Below, in pieces: positions 1 to 8,691 of a DNA stretch of 64,000 bases. The DNA is from an uncultured Lachnospiraceae bacterium. GTDB taxonomy: Bacteria; Bacillota; Clostridia; Lachnospirales; Lachnospiraceae. The stretch covers positions 1 to 64,000 of the forward strand of contig URCR01000007.1 in assembly GCA_900546325.1 (NCBI GenBank), read 5' to 3'. Below the pieces are notes generated by a model that was given only the letters and a program-made list of their open reading frames with translations, was not told where the DNA came from and did no database searches. Position numbers and translations under genes: made by a program. Position 1 is the stretch's first letter; each line of letters starts with the position of its first letter.

Positions 1-34
1 ATATATCGGCATTTACCAACTTATGAAAAGATAA

Positions 35-1297
35 TCAGAAATTTAGTAAGTTTTTTATCAAAAACATCAGTTTCTTAAGTGCAAAATATTGTTGATTTTC
101 CAGTAATGTCATATCCAGAATATCTTTTAATTTTTCAAATTCTTTCTCGCATTTTCCATATTCTCTCCGGCTTTCTAATTTTGCAATTGTTCTCTCCGCC
201 TGCATCATTTCATACTTCTCAATTGCAAGATCCATCGCAACCCGCTGCCATTCCCGGTTCATTTTTTTCATCAACTGCTGCATCGTTTCATTTCCCGGAG
301 CATTCTTTCCTCGCTCGATCCGCGATAATGTTTCCTGCGTACAGATATCCTCGCACAGAGCTTCCTGGGAAAGATGCAACGCGCTTCGTGTACGCCTAAT
401 CACATCTGAATCCAGTTCAAAGATTCGGTTGAAACATCGAAAAAGAGGAAACTCTTCATAATGAACCCCATATTCTTTCTGCACCTCGACAACACTTCTC
501 CCGAATTCCTGATACTCTTTTTCTTCCTGCTCTGACTCACTGTATCGAATCAATATTTCTAATATTTCCACCAGAAACAAGATCTGACCACTGTCTCTGA
601 GAAGTTCCAATGCCTTTTCTGCTGCCTCCCGTATTTCCTTTTTCGTGAAAATTCCTTGCCGTTCACAAAGTATCACTGCATATGGATATACCCGCACCAG
701 TTCTTCTGTCTCAAATATCCTCTGTTCCATATATTCTAAGATTCTTCCAAGTTCACGGACAGACCTCTCTTCTTCTGTCCCAAGACAGACTTCCCACCGG
801 AACAACAACAGTCTGATTTCATCCGCACTTAACAAAGTCTCCCGGTTTAACACTGGCTCTTCTTCCATCGTCTGTGCTATCGCTTTTTGTAAATGCTCCA
901 GCACACTGCCTGCCTCTTTCTTTCGGAGCCATGCAATCTGCGCCCGCTCCTGCTCGATGAACTGGGTATGCAATGGCTGATATGCCGCTTTTTTCTTTTC
1001 ATATTCCTCCAACAGTTCTTCTGCTGCCTCTAGTCTGCGGTATAAGATTTCTCTCTGAATCCGGAACCGCAGTTCGTACAACTGATAAACTGCATTCGGC
1101 AAAATATATTCCAGTCGATCCGTCGCTTTCCCGAGCCGCTCAAACAGCATGTCCAGCAGAAACTGATTTGGAACCCTCTGATTTGACTCAATTCTTGTAA
1201 GTTCCGTGACAGAGCATAGCTTTTTAGAAAGCTGTGACTGCGTACAGTGTATTTCCCCTCTTAAACTGACAATAACCTCACCGATATGATATGACAT
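35..1297 (-). CDS. XRE-family regulator with two helix-turn-helix domains
   Basis: A 420-residue probable cytoplasmic DNA-binding regulator. The first helix-turn-helix lies at about residues 5-60 (TQSQLSKKLCSVTELTRIES). A second Cro/CI-like one lies at about 297-350 (LSQEALCEDICTQETLSRIE, then RGKNAP). The segment between them is helical and rich in Glu and Arg, resembling the TPR-like sensor arms of this regulator class. The start is supported by AGAGGA eight bases before the ATG. It stands alone on the minus strand, with no obvious partner gene, so its target is unknown. Two HTH domains in one chain are less common than one and could let a monomer contact two half-sites. The family call is firm; the function is unassigned. 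Confidence 0.75.
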   Translation of the reverse strand: MSYHIGEVIVSLRGEIHCTQSQLSKKLCSVTELTRIESNQRVPNQFLLDMLFERLGKATDRLEYILPNAVYQLYELRFRIQREILYRRLEAAEELLEEYEKKKAAYQPLHTQFIEQERAQIAWLRKKEAGSVLEHLQKAIAQTMEEEPVLNRETLLSADEIRLLLFRWEVCLGTEEERSVRELGRILEYMEQRIFETEELVRVYPYAVILCERQGIFTKKEIREAAEKALELLRDSGQILFLVEILEILIRYSESEQEEKEYQEFGRSVVEVQKEYGVHYEEFPLFRCFNRIFELDSDVIRRTRSALHLSQEALCEDICTQETLSRIERGKNAPGNETMQQLMKKMNREWQRVAMDLAIEKYEMMQAERTIAKLESRREYGKCEKEFEKLKDILDMTLLENQQYFALKKLMFLIKNLLNF

Positions 1298-1364
1298 GTT
1301 TATTCCTCTTCTGTTCGTAATTCTTGCTTGAAAATATCATTTTTACAAATTGGGCAGTGGAACT

Positions 1365-1748
1365 TTAACCGTTTCTTTTTTCAATTATGTAAGATTGAAT
1401 ACTCTTTTGACAACCGTTTTTTTCATAAAATGCTTCCACTTCCGGTTGAGAACCAAAATATAGCATAGTAGGCGTATTTATTTTTGCAAGTTGAAGAAGT
1501 TGACTTCCTACTCCCCTTTTTTGATACTCTGGGAGAACAAGTAATTCTGTGATAGTTCCGAAAAAATATCCATCTGAAAGAATACGCAAACACCCTACCA
1601 GCATTTTATTATCATAAGCAGTTATATTTAGTGTTCTAGCCAATGCATTTTGTGTCCGTTCCATATCATAATTGCCAGGCCATACTTGATTTACAAATGA
1701 AAGAAAATCAGATGCCTTAAGTTGTTTATCATCTACTCTATACTCCAT
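1365..1748 (-). CDS. GNAT-family N-acetyltransferase
   Basis: A 127-residue single-domain acetyltransferase of the GNAT fold, which moves an acetyl group from acetyl-CoA to an amine on a small molecule or protein. The acetyl-CoA binding motif A is visible as VLPEYQKRGVGSQLLQLA at about residues 72-89 (Q/R-x-x-G-x-G/A). It is preceded by the strand ITELLV and followed by the family's C-terminal FYEKNGC motif. An AGAGG box sits six bases before the ATG. The length is at the short end for the family but all core strands appear present. Substrate cannot be read from the sequence, and neighbours give no pathway clue. Confidence 0.85.
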   Translation of the reverse strand: MEYRVDDKQLKASDFLSFVNQVWPGNYDMERTQNALARTLNITAYDNKMLVGCLRILSDGYFFGTITELLVLPEYQKRGVGSQLLQLAKINTPTMLYFGSQPEVEAFYEKNGCQKSIQSYIIEKRNG

Positions 1749-1831
1749 TGTTTACCTCTATAAATTCAGTCTTGTTGTTTCTATAATAATTATAGCATCT
1801 GTATAATTTGAGATTACTTAATTTCGACACT

Positions 1832-2059
1832 TTACCGGCACTTATCTGCCATTTTAACAGCATATTCCTGCTCCAGTTCTTCTGCTAAATACTCATCACT
1901 CATGCAATGCATATCCGATACCCCGTCACGAATCAACTGATACACCTCGGAATAGTAAAAGAAATTCAGTGCCGCATCAAGCGAAAGTCCCCGCTTTTTT
2001 GCAAAACATGCAATGACACGGCTATATTTTTTCTGAAGCAAAATCGGATTTGCTATCAT
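1832..2059 (-). CDS. DUF3791 family protein (second copy in cassette)
   Basis: A 75-residue protein that I assign to DUF3791 by its pattern (FAKKRGLSLDAALNFFYYS, then VSDMHCMSDEYLAEEL). The family is small, helical and of no established biochemical role. It is repeatedly found next to DUF3990 genes, so a toxin-antitoxin-like role has been inferred rather than shown. Its ATG lies inside the 3' end of the DUF3990 gene and overlaps it by 38 bases in another frame. No good ribosome binding site precedes it, so translation probably depends on coupling. The missing leader and the odd overlap fit a small deletion that removed the junction between the two genes. Confidence 0.65.
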   Translation of the reverse strand: MIANPILLQKKYSRVIACFAKKRGLSLDAALNFFYYSEVYQLIRDGVSDMHCMSDEYLAEELEQEYAVKMADKCR

Positions 2060-2342
2060 AATCTGTCAAATCTTTTCCGGCACGACAATTCAAAATGAAA
2101 TCCAGCCAGTCCTCAGAATAAGAATCGAATTTCAGTGTTTTTAGTTCCGTTTCCCGGTTTCCATCATACTCATACCGCGAAATAATGCCCTCTTTCCCGA
2201 GACGTTTGAACTTACCACACCACTTCGCAGCCTGCTCATGCAGCGGTGTAGTATAGAATCCACATCCAAAGTCTACATTAGAGCGAGAATGCACTAAATC
2301 CGGCTGTGCAATCTCTAAAAAAGAACCGTGATAGAGCATCAT
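2022..2342 (-). CDS. DUF3990 family protein, apparently C-terminally truncated
   Basis: A 106-residue protein matching the N-terminal part of DUF3990, a family related by fold to ADP-ribosyltransferases. The expected early strand with a histidine (LYHGS, residues 3-7) and the GFYTT tyrosine strand (about residues 28-32) are present, followed by the QAAKW helix. The family pattern continues to LDFILNCRAGKDLTDYD and then stops matching. The last residues are a frame-shifted reading of the start of the next gene. Family members as I recall them are about 40-50 residues longer. I infer a deletion that removed the C-terminal part, likely inactivating any transferase. The start overlaps the upstream DUF3791 stop as ATGA. 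Confidence 0.65.
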   Translation of the reverse strand: MMLYHGSFLEIAQPDLVHSRSNVDFGCGFYTTPLHEQAAKWCGKFKRLGKEGIISRYEYDGNRETELKTLKFDSYSEDWLDFILNCRAGKDLTDYDSKSDFASEKI

Positions 2343-2578
2343 ACTTCTACACCCCTTTCTTTCATCACATCAACGAGGTCGTCTACAATATATTCCCGGC
2401 TCTGGGTATGCAGAATTTCATATTCTGGCACGATATAACCGTTCAGAATATCGCTTTTCTCCGTAAACGCCTGATAGACATGTTCCGCATCCACACCCAG
2501 CTTTGCCGCAACATTTTCAATACAAAATACAGCAAATTCCAGTTCACTGATATTTTTAATTTTTTCATTCATCATCAC
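2339..2578 (-). CDS. DUF3791 family protein (first copy in cassette)
   Basis: A 79-residue DUF3791 protein (LEFAVFCIENVAAKLGVDAE, then VYQAFTEKSDILNGYIVPEY and YIVDDLVDVMKERG). It opens a three-gene cassette DUF3791-DUF3990-DUF3791, with a four-base overlap into the next gene indicating translational coupling. A strong GAGGAGG site lies just upstream. The exact start is ambiguous among a GTG and three consecutive-looking ATG codons within ten bases. Its intact state contrasts with the damaged DUF3990 gene. If the cassette works as a toxin-antitoxin pair, this would be the candidate partner or antitoxin, but that is inference from gene order only. Confidence 0.7.
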   Translation of the reverse strand: MMMNEKIKNISELEFAVFCIENVAAKLGVDAEHVYQAFTEKSDILNGYIVPEYEILHTQSREYIVDDLVDVMKERGVEV

Positions 2579-2612
2579 GAATAAGCCCTCCTCAACTTCA
2601 TTTTTTATCTAT

Positions 2613-3665
2613 TTACTGTTCTGTATCCATCTGCTTTATAAATTCTTTCATTTCCGGGCTGTCTGTTAAGTACGTTGTTTCCTCATCACAACAGATCGAC
2701 TGGATCATAGCTTTTTGAAGTTTAGACCCAAATGCCTTATCCACTTCCTTTTTCTTTATGTGACGATATAGCGGAGAGTGATTGATATCCCATTTTTTTG
2801 TAAGCGATTTTAACATAGGAACAAGTATCTTCATAGATTTCATTCTGTTTTTTGTAGCTTCATAAAGCTGGAAATGTGCAACATATGAATTGTATTCCCA
2901 TAAATCAAATAACTGAGCCGCCTGTTTATCAATATCTGCAATCTCTTCTGCATCTTCCATTCTGTTTTCCTTCATCGCAATCTCCATCAAAGTCATCAGA
3001 CACGCATGAATTTCATTCGTTGCAGATAATAATTTTTCTTCTGTCATTTGCGCTGCTTTTTCAAGTTCTCCTCTTGCAATATACAAATTTGCCTGCAACT
3101 GTTTCCTGTCCACCGGACTTTCTTTTGAAAATGTATCCAATATTTCCTGGGCCTGATCATACTCCCCTCTTTCTATCAACTTGGAAATCAAAATGCCTTG
3201 TGATTGTTCTCTGATAGTTACATCGCTACTCTTTGCGGCAAGTCTATACAAACTTTCAATTTCTTCCTGATACTCCTTCTTCACTTTTTTACCCGAAAGC
3301 ATCAAAGCTCCCTCCAACAGTATTGCAACATTACCAATCAGTAAATCGCAATTTGGAAATTCCTTTATTTTTGCCATTGCCAAAGAATAACCAGCTTCAA
3401 ATCCCCCTTTATCAACAGCCTCAGACACCTCGTTCATAAAAAGCGCCACTTCTTTCTCTGACAGATTACCCTGAAAAGATAATAATGTATTGAGATCTGT
3501 GTCCAAAAGCCTGGCAAGTGCAGGTAATAGTACAATATCCGGATAAGAAACTCCGGTTTCCCATTTACTGACTGCCGGAACTGATACTCCAAGATAGTTT
3601 GCTACTTGTTCTTGCGTAAATCCCTTTCTCAGACGCTTTTGACGAATTATTTCATTTATTTTCAT
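2613..3665 (-). CDS. XRE-family regulator with TPR-like C-terminal region
   Basis: A 350-residue regulator. Residues 1-60 form a clear Cro/CI-type helix-turn-helix (KGFTQEQVANYLGVSVPAVS, then KWETG). The rest is a helical repeat region typical of TPR sensor domains (for example the AQEIL and AAQMTEEKL helices). I chose the ATG at 3665 because GAGGTGAT lies just before it. A longer in-frame reading to 3737 has no ribosome binding site. Proteins of this build are widespread in Firmicutes and often regulate a linked gene, possibly responding to a peptide or small ligand. Nothing adjacent shows which gene it controls. Confidence 0.8.
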   Translation of the reverse strand: MKINEIIRQKRLRKGFTQEQVANYLGVSVPAVSKWETGVSYPDIVLLPALARLLDTDLNTLLSFQGNLSEKEVALFMNEVSEAVDKGGFEAGYSLAMAKIKEFPNCDLLIGNVAILLEGALMLSGKKVKKEYQEEIESLYRLAAKSSDVTIREQSQGILISKLIERGEYDQAQEILDTFSKESPVDRKQLQANLYIARGELEKAAQMTEEKLLSATNEIHACLMTLMEIAMKENRMEDAEEIADIDKQAAQLFDLWEYNSYVAHFQLYEATKNRMKSMKILVPMLKSLTKKWDINHSPLYRHIKKKEVDKAFGSKLQKAMIQSICCDEETTYLTDSPEMKEFIKQMDTEQ

Positions 3666-3960
3666 AAGAGCATCACCTCGTTTTTTATACTCTTCATTAT
3701 AATAGATACTCATGGGTATTTTCAATTTACCTGTCATTAACTTTAATTTAAAAAAGTTGACTGGAAATCAAATTTTATATAATACCTTTACCTTCCATCT
3801 ATTGAGGGTAACGTGTCTGATAATCGAACAGTTATAAATTACTTTCCTCTGTTCCTTTTGAAGCAGGAAATCCCCGACCATTTCATAGAATTGAATTCTC
3901 TTTTCCCTTCTGTTTCCGCCTCCAATACGAGCTGTAACGTATCTTCCGGTTTTGACTTTT

Positions 3961-4707
3961 TTATTTCGGGCAAGTATATCTCGGCAGCCCTTTGCTATGT
4001 TTTCCATACTCGATTGCTTCCTTTGGGCAGCGGCAAATACAAGCCATGCAGTGTGTACATTCTTTTCCCCAAACTGGCTTACCATTTACAAGCTGGATAT
4101 TACTAAGCGGGCAGACCTTTTCACAGAAACCGCAGGATATACAAGCATCTGTCGTATAAAATTTCTTTGCATGCACAAAAAGAGGATAAAACAGGTTGTT
4201 TACCATTCCGCTGTTCATTTTATCAATAAGTGTAAGCTTCCGTTCAGGAAAACTTTCACCGGATCTGATATATTTGATTGCCTGGTCGATTTCACTTTCC
4301 GCGTTTTCAATGATAGAATTGGCTTTCTCTCTGGTCGGTGTAGAAAACATCGCAATATAATTTTCGGGCATTACAATCTCATAGCACCCCAGATAATTCA
4401 TTTTTATTTTTGAACAGAGCGACTTAAGATACTTTCCCGCATTACCGATACTGTCGCCACAGGTCATTACGAAGTAAATATTGTTGTTTCCCGCCAATTG
4501 TACCTGCTCCAGCCATTTTTCTAACATACGCGGTATTCTCCACGCATAAGTCGGAGCAACCACAATCCACGGCGTCTCAGAATGTAACTGCGAATGATCC
4601 TCCTCTCTTATTCTTGAAAAAAGATTATAGGCTTCTTCTCCAATTCCTTTCGCGATTCTGACGGAAACATATTCACTGTTACCGGTTCCTGTAAAATATA
4701 GAATCAT
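3961..4707 (-). CDS. EFR1-type protein: flavodoxin fold fused to two 4Fe-4S clusters
   Basis: A 248-residue predicted cytoplasmic electron carrier. The N-terminus has the FMN-binding loop of flavodoxins (FTGTGNSEYVS, residues 4-14). The C-terminus has two ferredoxin motifs, CISCGFCEKVCP and CTHCMACICRCP, each able to hold a 4Fe-4S cluster. This matches EFR1 family proteins of anaerobes, thought to shuttle electrons between ferredoxin and flavin partners; physiological partners are not established. The start at 4707 is chosen over an upstream in-frame start because a perfect AGGAGG lies seven bases before it. The gene is monocistronic as far as can be seen. Confidence 0.85.
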   Translation of the reverse strand: MILYFTGTGNSEYVSVRIAKGIGEEAYNLFSRIREEDHSQLHSETPWIVVAPTYAWRIPRMLEKWLEQVQLAGNNNIYFVMTCGDSIGNAGKYLKSLCSKIKMNYLGCYEIVMPENYIAMFSTPTREKANSIIENAESEIDQAIKYIRSGESFPERKLTLIDKMNSGMVNNLFYPLFVHAKKFYTTDACISCGFCEKVCPLSNIQLVNGKPVWGKECTHCMACICRCPKEAIEYGKHSKGLPRYTCPK

Positions 4708-4861
4708 CGTATTTCCTCCTGACTGATGTGCTGCACATCTTCCTAAAGTTCTTTCTTCATCATACAAGAAATCAAAGTAAATCACAACTATGTTCGACTT
4801 CTGTTTATTATTTTCTATCCGCATTCCATAACCAAAACGGTTCTAAACTTTACCTGAACGT

Positions 4862-4898
4862 AAAAACTGCCCCACAGATTTTCCCCTATCTGTGGAGC
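4862..4898 (-). terminator. Rho-independent terminator after metK
   Basis: Reading the minus strand, CCACAGAT pairs with ATCTGTGG around an eight-base loop, and GGGGCAGTTTTTA follows. It lies about 70 bases past the metK stop. Confidence 0.7.
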
Positions 4899-4910
4899 AG
4901 CCTTTCGCTT

Positions 4911-4956
4911 CTCATCAGATGCTCAAAGCAGCATTGCCTTACGCGCATCTGATGAG
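4911..4956. repeat. 11-bp perfect inverted repeat downstream of metK
   Basis: CTCATCAGATG at 4911-4921 is repeated in reverse as CATCTGATGAG at 4946-4956 with a 24-base loop. It sits between the metK stop and the terminator. It could be a second hairpin protecting the mRNA 3' end; it lacks a T-run of its own. Confidence 0.5.
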
Positions 4957-4965
4957 CAAAGTCTC

Positions 4966-6153
4966 TTATAAATATTTCTTTAACTCTTCTGCTTTATCCA
5001 GTTTTTCCCATGGAAGATCTAAGTCGTTGCGTCCAAAGTGTCCGTAAGCTGCTGTCTGCTTGTAGATCGGACGGCGAAGATCTAACATTTTGATGATTCC
5101 TGCCGGTCTTAAATCAAAGTTTTCACGGATGATCTCCACTAACTTCTCATTAGAAAGTTTTCCGGTTCCGAATGTATCTACCATGATCGATGTCGGATGA
5201 GCCACACCGATCGCATAAGAAAGCTGAATCTCACACTTCTTTGCGATTCCTGCTGCAACGATATTCTTTGCAACGTAACGTGCTGCGTATGCTGCAGAGC
5301 GGTCTACCTTTGTACAGTCTTTTCCGGAGAATGCTCCACCGCCGTGACGTGCCATTCCACCGTAAGTATCTACGATGATCTTACGCCCTGTCACACCACT
5401 GTCTCCGTGTGGTCCGCCGATCACGAATCTTCCGGTCGGGTTGATGAAGAATTTTGTATGCTCATCGACCATTTCCTGTGGAAGTACCGGATCAAATACA
5501 TATTTCTTGACATCTTCGTGAATCTGTTCCTGAGTCACATCCGGGTCATGCTGTGTAGACAATACAACCGCATCAAGACGTACCGGAACGCCCTCTTCGT
5601 TGTACTCTACTGTCACCTGGCTCTTACCGTCCGGTCTGAGGTAAGAAAGTGTTCCGTCTTTGCGGACTTTTGTAAGCTGTAGTGTCAGCTTGTGTGCCAA
5701 TGCGATCGGATATGGCATCAATTCTTCTGTCTCATCAGAAGCATATCCGAACATCATTCCCTGATCCCCGGCTCCGATTGCATCGATCTCCTCGTCTGAC
5801 ATTTTGTTTTCTTTTGCTTCTAATGCTTTATCCACACCCATTGCAATATCAGAGGACTGCTCATCGATCGCTGTGATCACACCGCAAGTATGTGCATCGA
5901 ATCCGTATTTTCCTCTGTTGTATCCGATCTGATCTACCGTATCTCTGACGATCTTCTGAATGTCTACATATGCATTTGTTGTGATCTCACCCATAACAAG
6001 AACAAGTCCTGTTGTGATCGCTGTCTCACATGCCACACGGCTCATCGGATCCTGCTCCATCAGCGCATCTAACACTGCATCTGAAATCTGGTCACAGATC
6101 TTATCCGGATGACCTTCGGTTACTGATTCTGAAGTAAATAATAATTTTTCCAT
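4966..6153 (-). CDS. metK: S-adenosylmethionine synthetase (MetK)
   Basis: A 395-residue enzyme that makes S-adenosylmethionine from methionine and ATP in the cytoplasm. The conserved metal and substrate motifs are all visible: [17 protein letters not shown] near residue 14, the [12 protein letters not shown] hexapeptide region near 113, and [14 protein letters not shown] with the adjacent GGGAFSGKD loop near 240-265. Length matches the bacterial family. AAAGGA lies eight bases before the ATG. The long leader carries a SAM riboswitch and an intrinsic terminator, so the gene should be shut off when SAM is plentiful. It has its own terminator downstream, so it is a single-gene unit. Confidence 0.98.
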   Translation of the reverse strand: MEKLLFTSESVTEGHPDKICDQISDAVLDALMEQDPMSRVACETAITTGLVLVMGEITTNAYVDIQKIVRDTVDQIGYNRGKYGFDAHTCGVITAIDEQSSDIAMGVDKALEAKENKMSDEEIDAIGAGDQGMMFGYASDETEELMPYPIALAHKLTLQLTKVRKDGTLSYLRPDGKSQVTVEYNEEGVPVRLDAVVLSTQHDPDVTQEQIHEDVKKYVFDPVLPQEMVDEHTKFFINPTGRFVIGGPHGDSGVTGRKIIVDTYGGMARHGGGAFSGKDCTKVDRSAAYAARYVAKNIVAAGIAKKCEIQLSYAIGVAHPTSIMVDTFGTGKLSNEKLVEIIRENFDLRPAGIIKMLDLRRPIYKQTAAYGHFGRNDLDLPWEKLDKAEELKKYL

Positions 6154-6243
6154 TCGTACGTTCCTTTCCTTTTTCTCTTTCTCTCGCGCCGGGCTTTTTT
6201 GTTTTCCTCTGATAAGAAGTCATTCTTTCTGACTCTCTGACGT

Positions 6244-6274
6244 AAAAACAGCAGCCCGACAACATTCGGACTGC
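6244..6274 (-). terminator. Riboswitch-controlled terminator in the metK leader
   Basis: On the minus strand, GCAGTCCGA and TCGGGCTGC form a nine-pair stem around a short loop, followed by TGTTTTTA. It lies between the S-box aptamer and metK, where the expression platform is expected, so SAM binding should favour this hairpin. Confidence 0.85.
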
Positions 6275-6293
6275 TTTATACTCATAAATCAAT

Positions 6294-6393
6294 CCTCTTA
6301 TTGTTCGATTGCTCGCTCAGGCTGGCACCTTCCGTTCACGGGGTTGCCGCAGCTTCACAGATCCTTTGTATCTCCACTGCTCTGAATAAGAGA
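6294..6393 (-). promoter_or_regulatory. SAM-I (S-box) riboswitch controlling metK
   Basis: The minus strand reads CTCTTATTCAGAGCAGTGGAG, later TGCGGCAACC, then GGAAGGTGCCAGCCTGAGCGA and a closing CAATAAGAGG. These are the S-box landmarks in the correct order: the P1 strands CTCTTATT and AATAAGAGG, the asymmetric AGAGnnGTGGAG internal loop, the CGGCAACC segment and the AAGGTGCCA joining region. A terminator and metK follow. Function is known for the family: SAM binding stops transcription. Confidence 0.95.
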
Positions 6394-6478
6394 AAGTTTC
6401 TATTATTCTGTTATTGTTCCGTTAGAAATCATAACATTGATTGGCAGGAGCGTCAAGAGTCTTTTTCAGAAATCTTCT

Positions 6479-7840
6479 CTAGTTGCTCTGTGCCTCTTTC
6501 ATTGCCTGCTCTCCGTTTGTCTGGGCATCTTTGAGCGCTTCGTCAATTCCCTTTTCTCCGCTGAATACAAGATCAAGCTGTTTTCCAAGTTCATCTAACG
6601 CATTCTTGCCTCCGATATTTCTTGTTCCCTGGAAACCTTTGTCAAAACATTCCAGTGAGAGCTGTTTGATCGGTTTTTCCTCAAGCACTTTTGCGAACAC
6701 CGGATCGTCCTGTGCAGATACACGCACCGGAATATAACCTGTCTCTGCTGCGAAATATGCTGTGTTCTCTGTATTTGTCAGGAATTTGATATATTCCCAC
6801 GCAGCCTGCTTCTGCATATCCGTCGCAGAATCGAAGACTGCCACATTTGTTCCGTAGTACAGCTGGTCATCTGTCTTATGTCCCGGAAGTGCTGCGGCGT
6901 TGATCGTAATGCCTTCCATTGTCCCCTCTTCAATGTACGGCAATGCCGAGGTGGAAGCAACACACATTGCGGCGCGTCCGTCCTGCACTGGGACATTGGC
7001 ATTTTCATCATCCCCGGCAAATCGCGCTGTCTTTGACTGGAACATTCCGTTCAAAAATTCGATTGCTTCTTTTGTCTCCGGTGTATCAAAATACAATTCA
7101 TTTGTTTCCTCATTCATCGTGCTTCCGCCTGCCTGTTTCAGCCACGGTGCAATATCTGTAGAGAGATTGTTTGCAAACACACAACCATACACTTCCGGTT
7201 CGCCGTCCTTGTCCTCATCTACCGTCAGTTTCTCAGCTGCCGCTGTCCACTCATCCCATGTCTTTGGAACTTCTACCCCGGCTTCCTCTAACATCGTTTC
7301 ATTGTAATATAAAACCATCTGACTTTTGTTAAACGGCATCGCATACTGTTTTCCATCCCAGATTCCGTCTGCAAGGAACATCTCCGGAATATCTGCAAGG
7401 TCTTCGTCCGTAAATCCAGTCTGCTCATCTTCCATATATGGTGTCAGATCTGCCACAAGCCCTTTGGAAATGTACCATGATAATCTGTTGGAATAAATCT
7501 GTGTCATCGTCGGAAGCTGATCCGCCTTTGCGGACGCCATCAGCTTGTCAAACAAGTCCATATATCCGCCCTGATTCACTAATTTTACTGACACATTTGG
7601 ATTCTGCGCCATGAAATCATCTGTAATCTTCTGGATTGCCTCCTCATTCGTTCCGGACATCGCATGCCAGAACGTAATTTCTGTTTTTTCTGTCACTTTT
7701 GTGTCTGTCTTTGCCTCTGTTGACGACTCTGTTTTCGTCTCTTCTTTCTTTTCCGTTTCTTTTTTCTCCCCTCCGCATGCTGTCAGCATCGAAGCTGCCA
7801 TCGTCGTGCAAAGAAGTGCCGCCAATACTTTTTTCTTCAT
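6479..7840 (-). CDS. ugpB: ABC transporter substrate-binding lipoprotein (UgpB-like)
   Basis: A 453-residue solute-binding protein anchored outside the membrane. The signal peptide ends in a lipobox (SMLTAC, residues about 17-22), and a Glu/Lys/Thr-rich linker follows. The mature domain opens with ITFWHAMSG, matching the FWHSM segment of UgpB, the glycerol-3-phosphate binder, rather than maltose-type binders. I chose the start at 7840 because the hydrophobic signal begins there; the upstream in-frame extension is polar and lies in the permease gene. It ends a five-gene unit (DUF523, ATPase, two permeases, binder). Glycerophosphoryl compounds are the best guess for the substrate, but a different sugar derivative is possible. 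Confidence 0.85.
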   Translation of the reverse strand: MKKKVLAALLCTTMAASMLTACGGEKKETEKKEETKTESSTEAKTDTKVTEKTEITFWHAMSGTNEEAIQKITDDFMAQNPNVSVKLVNQGGYMDLFDKLMASAKADQLPTMTQIYSNRLSWYISKGLVADLTPYMEDEQTGFTDEDLADIPEMFLADGIWDGKQYAMPFNKSQMVLYYNETMLEEAGVEVPKTWDEWTAAAEKLTVDEDKDGEPEVYGCVFANNLSTDIAPWLKQAGGSTMNEETNELYFDTPETKEAIEFLNGMFQSKTARFAGDDENANVPVQDGRAAMCVASTSALPYIEEGTMEGITINAAALPGHKTDDQLYYGTNVAVFDSATDMQKQAAWEYIKFLTNTENTAYFAAETGYIPVRVSAQDDPVFAKVLEEKPIKQLSLECFDKGFQGTRNIGGKNALDELGKQLDLVFSGEKGIDEALKDAQTNGEQAMKEAQSN

Positions 7841-7863
7841 CTTTCTTTTCCTCTCTTTTCGTT

Positions 7864-8691
7864 TTATCCTTTCAGTCCCGATTTGCTTACCCCTTTCACA
7901 ATATATTTTTGTGTAAACAAATATAAAATGATTACCGGTGCAATTACCAGAATCGAAAAGGCCATTAAAATATGATATCTTGTTCCCGCCTCGGTTGAAA
8001 ATGCCGCCATTCCCACCGGAAGTGTCCGCATCTCCTCTGAATTTGTCGTGATCAGAGGCCACATATACGAATTCCAGCAGTTAATAAATTTTAAAATAGC
8101 AATCGACGCAAGCGTCGGTACCGAACATGGAATTAAAATGGTAAATAGAAACCGCAATTCCGAACAACCATTGATCTTTGCCGATTTGTAATAAGAAATC
8201 GGAATGCTTTCAAACTGCTGTTTCAGTAAAAATATTGAAAAAATACTTGCACACCATGGAATGATCAACGCCTTATAGCTGTCGATCCATCCCCAGCTGC
8301 TCAGTGTAATATAATTCGGGATCATCAGGATTTCTCCCGGAACCATCATGGTCGCTACAAGAATCAAGAACAGCGCATTCTTAAACCGGAACGGAATATA
8401 TGCAAACGCATAAGCGGCAAGCACCGTTGTAAATAATTCTCCCGCCGTCACCATCACCGCCGTAAACATACTGTTCAAAAAGTATCTTACATAAGGCACC
8501 TGCTCCAATGCCATCTTGATATTTTCCCACTGCCAGATGGACGGGATCCATTTTGGCGGCATCGATAACACTTCCTTTGCCGGCTTAAATGCAGTGAGGA
8601 CCATCCACACAAATGGAAGGCTGACCCACAAAAGTCCTGCCGCCAGAATGATATAGGACAGAACAGTCACCATCTTTTTCCCTTTTCTCAT
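7864..8691 (-). CDS. ugpE: ABC transporter permease, UgpE/MalG type
   Basis: A 275-residue membrane permease with six predicted transmembrane helices, starting with one at about residues 10-33. The cytoplasmic EAA loop that contacts the ATPase is at about residues 168-190 (YKSAKINGCSELRFLFTILI, then P). In this copy the usual Glu-Ala-Ala is written KSAKINGCS, a common variation. It is the second permease of the heterodimer, and its ATG overlaps the upstream permease stop as ATGA. The binder gene follows after 23 bases. Context and the UgpB-like binder suggest glycerol-3-phosphate or a related ligand. Confidence 0.88.
   Translation of the reverse strand: MRKGKKMVTVLSYIILAAGLLWVSLPFVWMVLTAFKPAKEVLSMPPKWIPSIWQWENIKMALEQVPYVRYFLNSMFTAVMVTAGELFTTVLAAYAFAYIPFRFKNALFLILVATMMVPGEILMIPNYITLSSWGWIDSYKALIIPWCASIFSIFLLKQQFESIPISYYKSAKINGCSELRFLFTILIPCSVPTLASIAILKFINCWNSYMWPLITTNSEEMRTLPVGMAAFSTEAGTRYHILMAFSILVIAPVIILYLFTQKYIVKGVSKSGLKG

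Noticed and set aside
3768..4085. 105-codon minus frame beyond the EFR1-type gene
   Set aside because: Overlaps the EFR1 C-terminus in another frame and shows no continuation of that family, so no frameshift is indicated.
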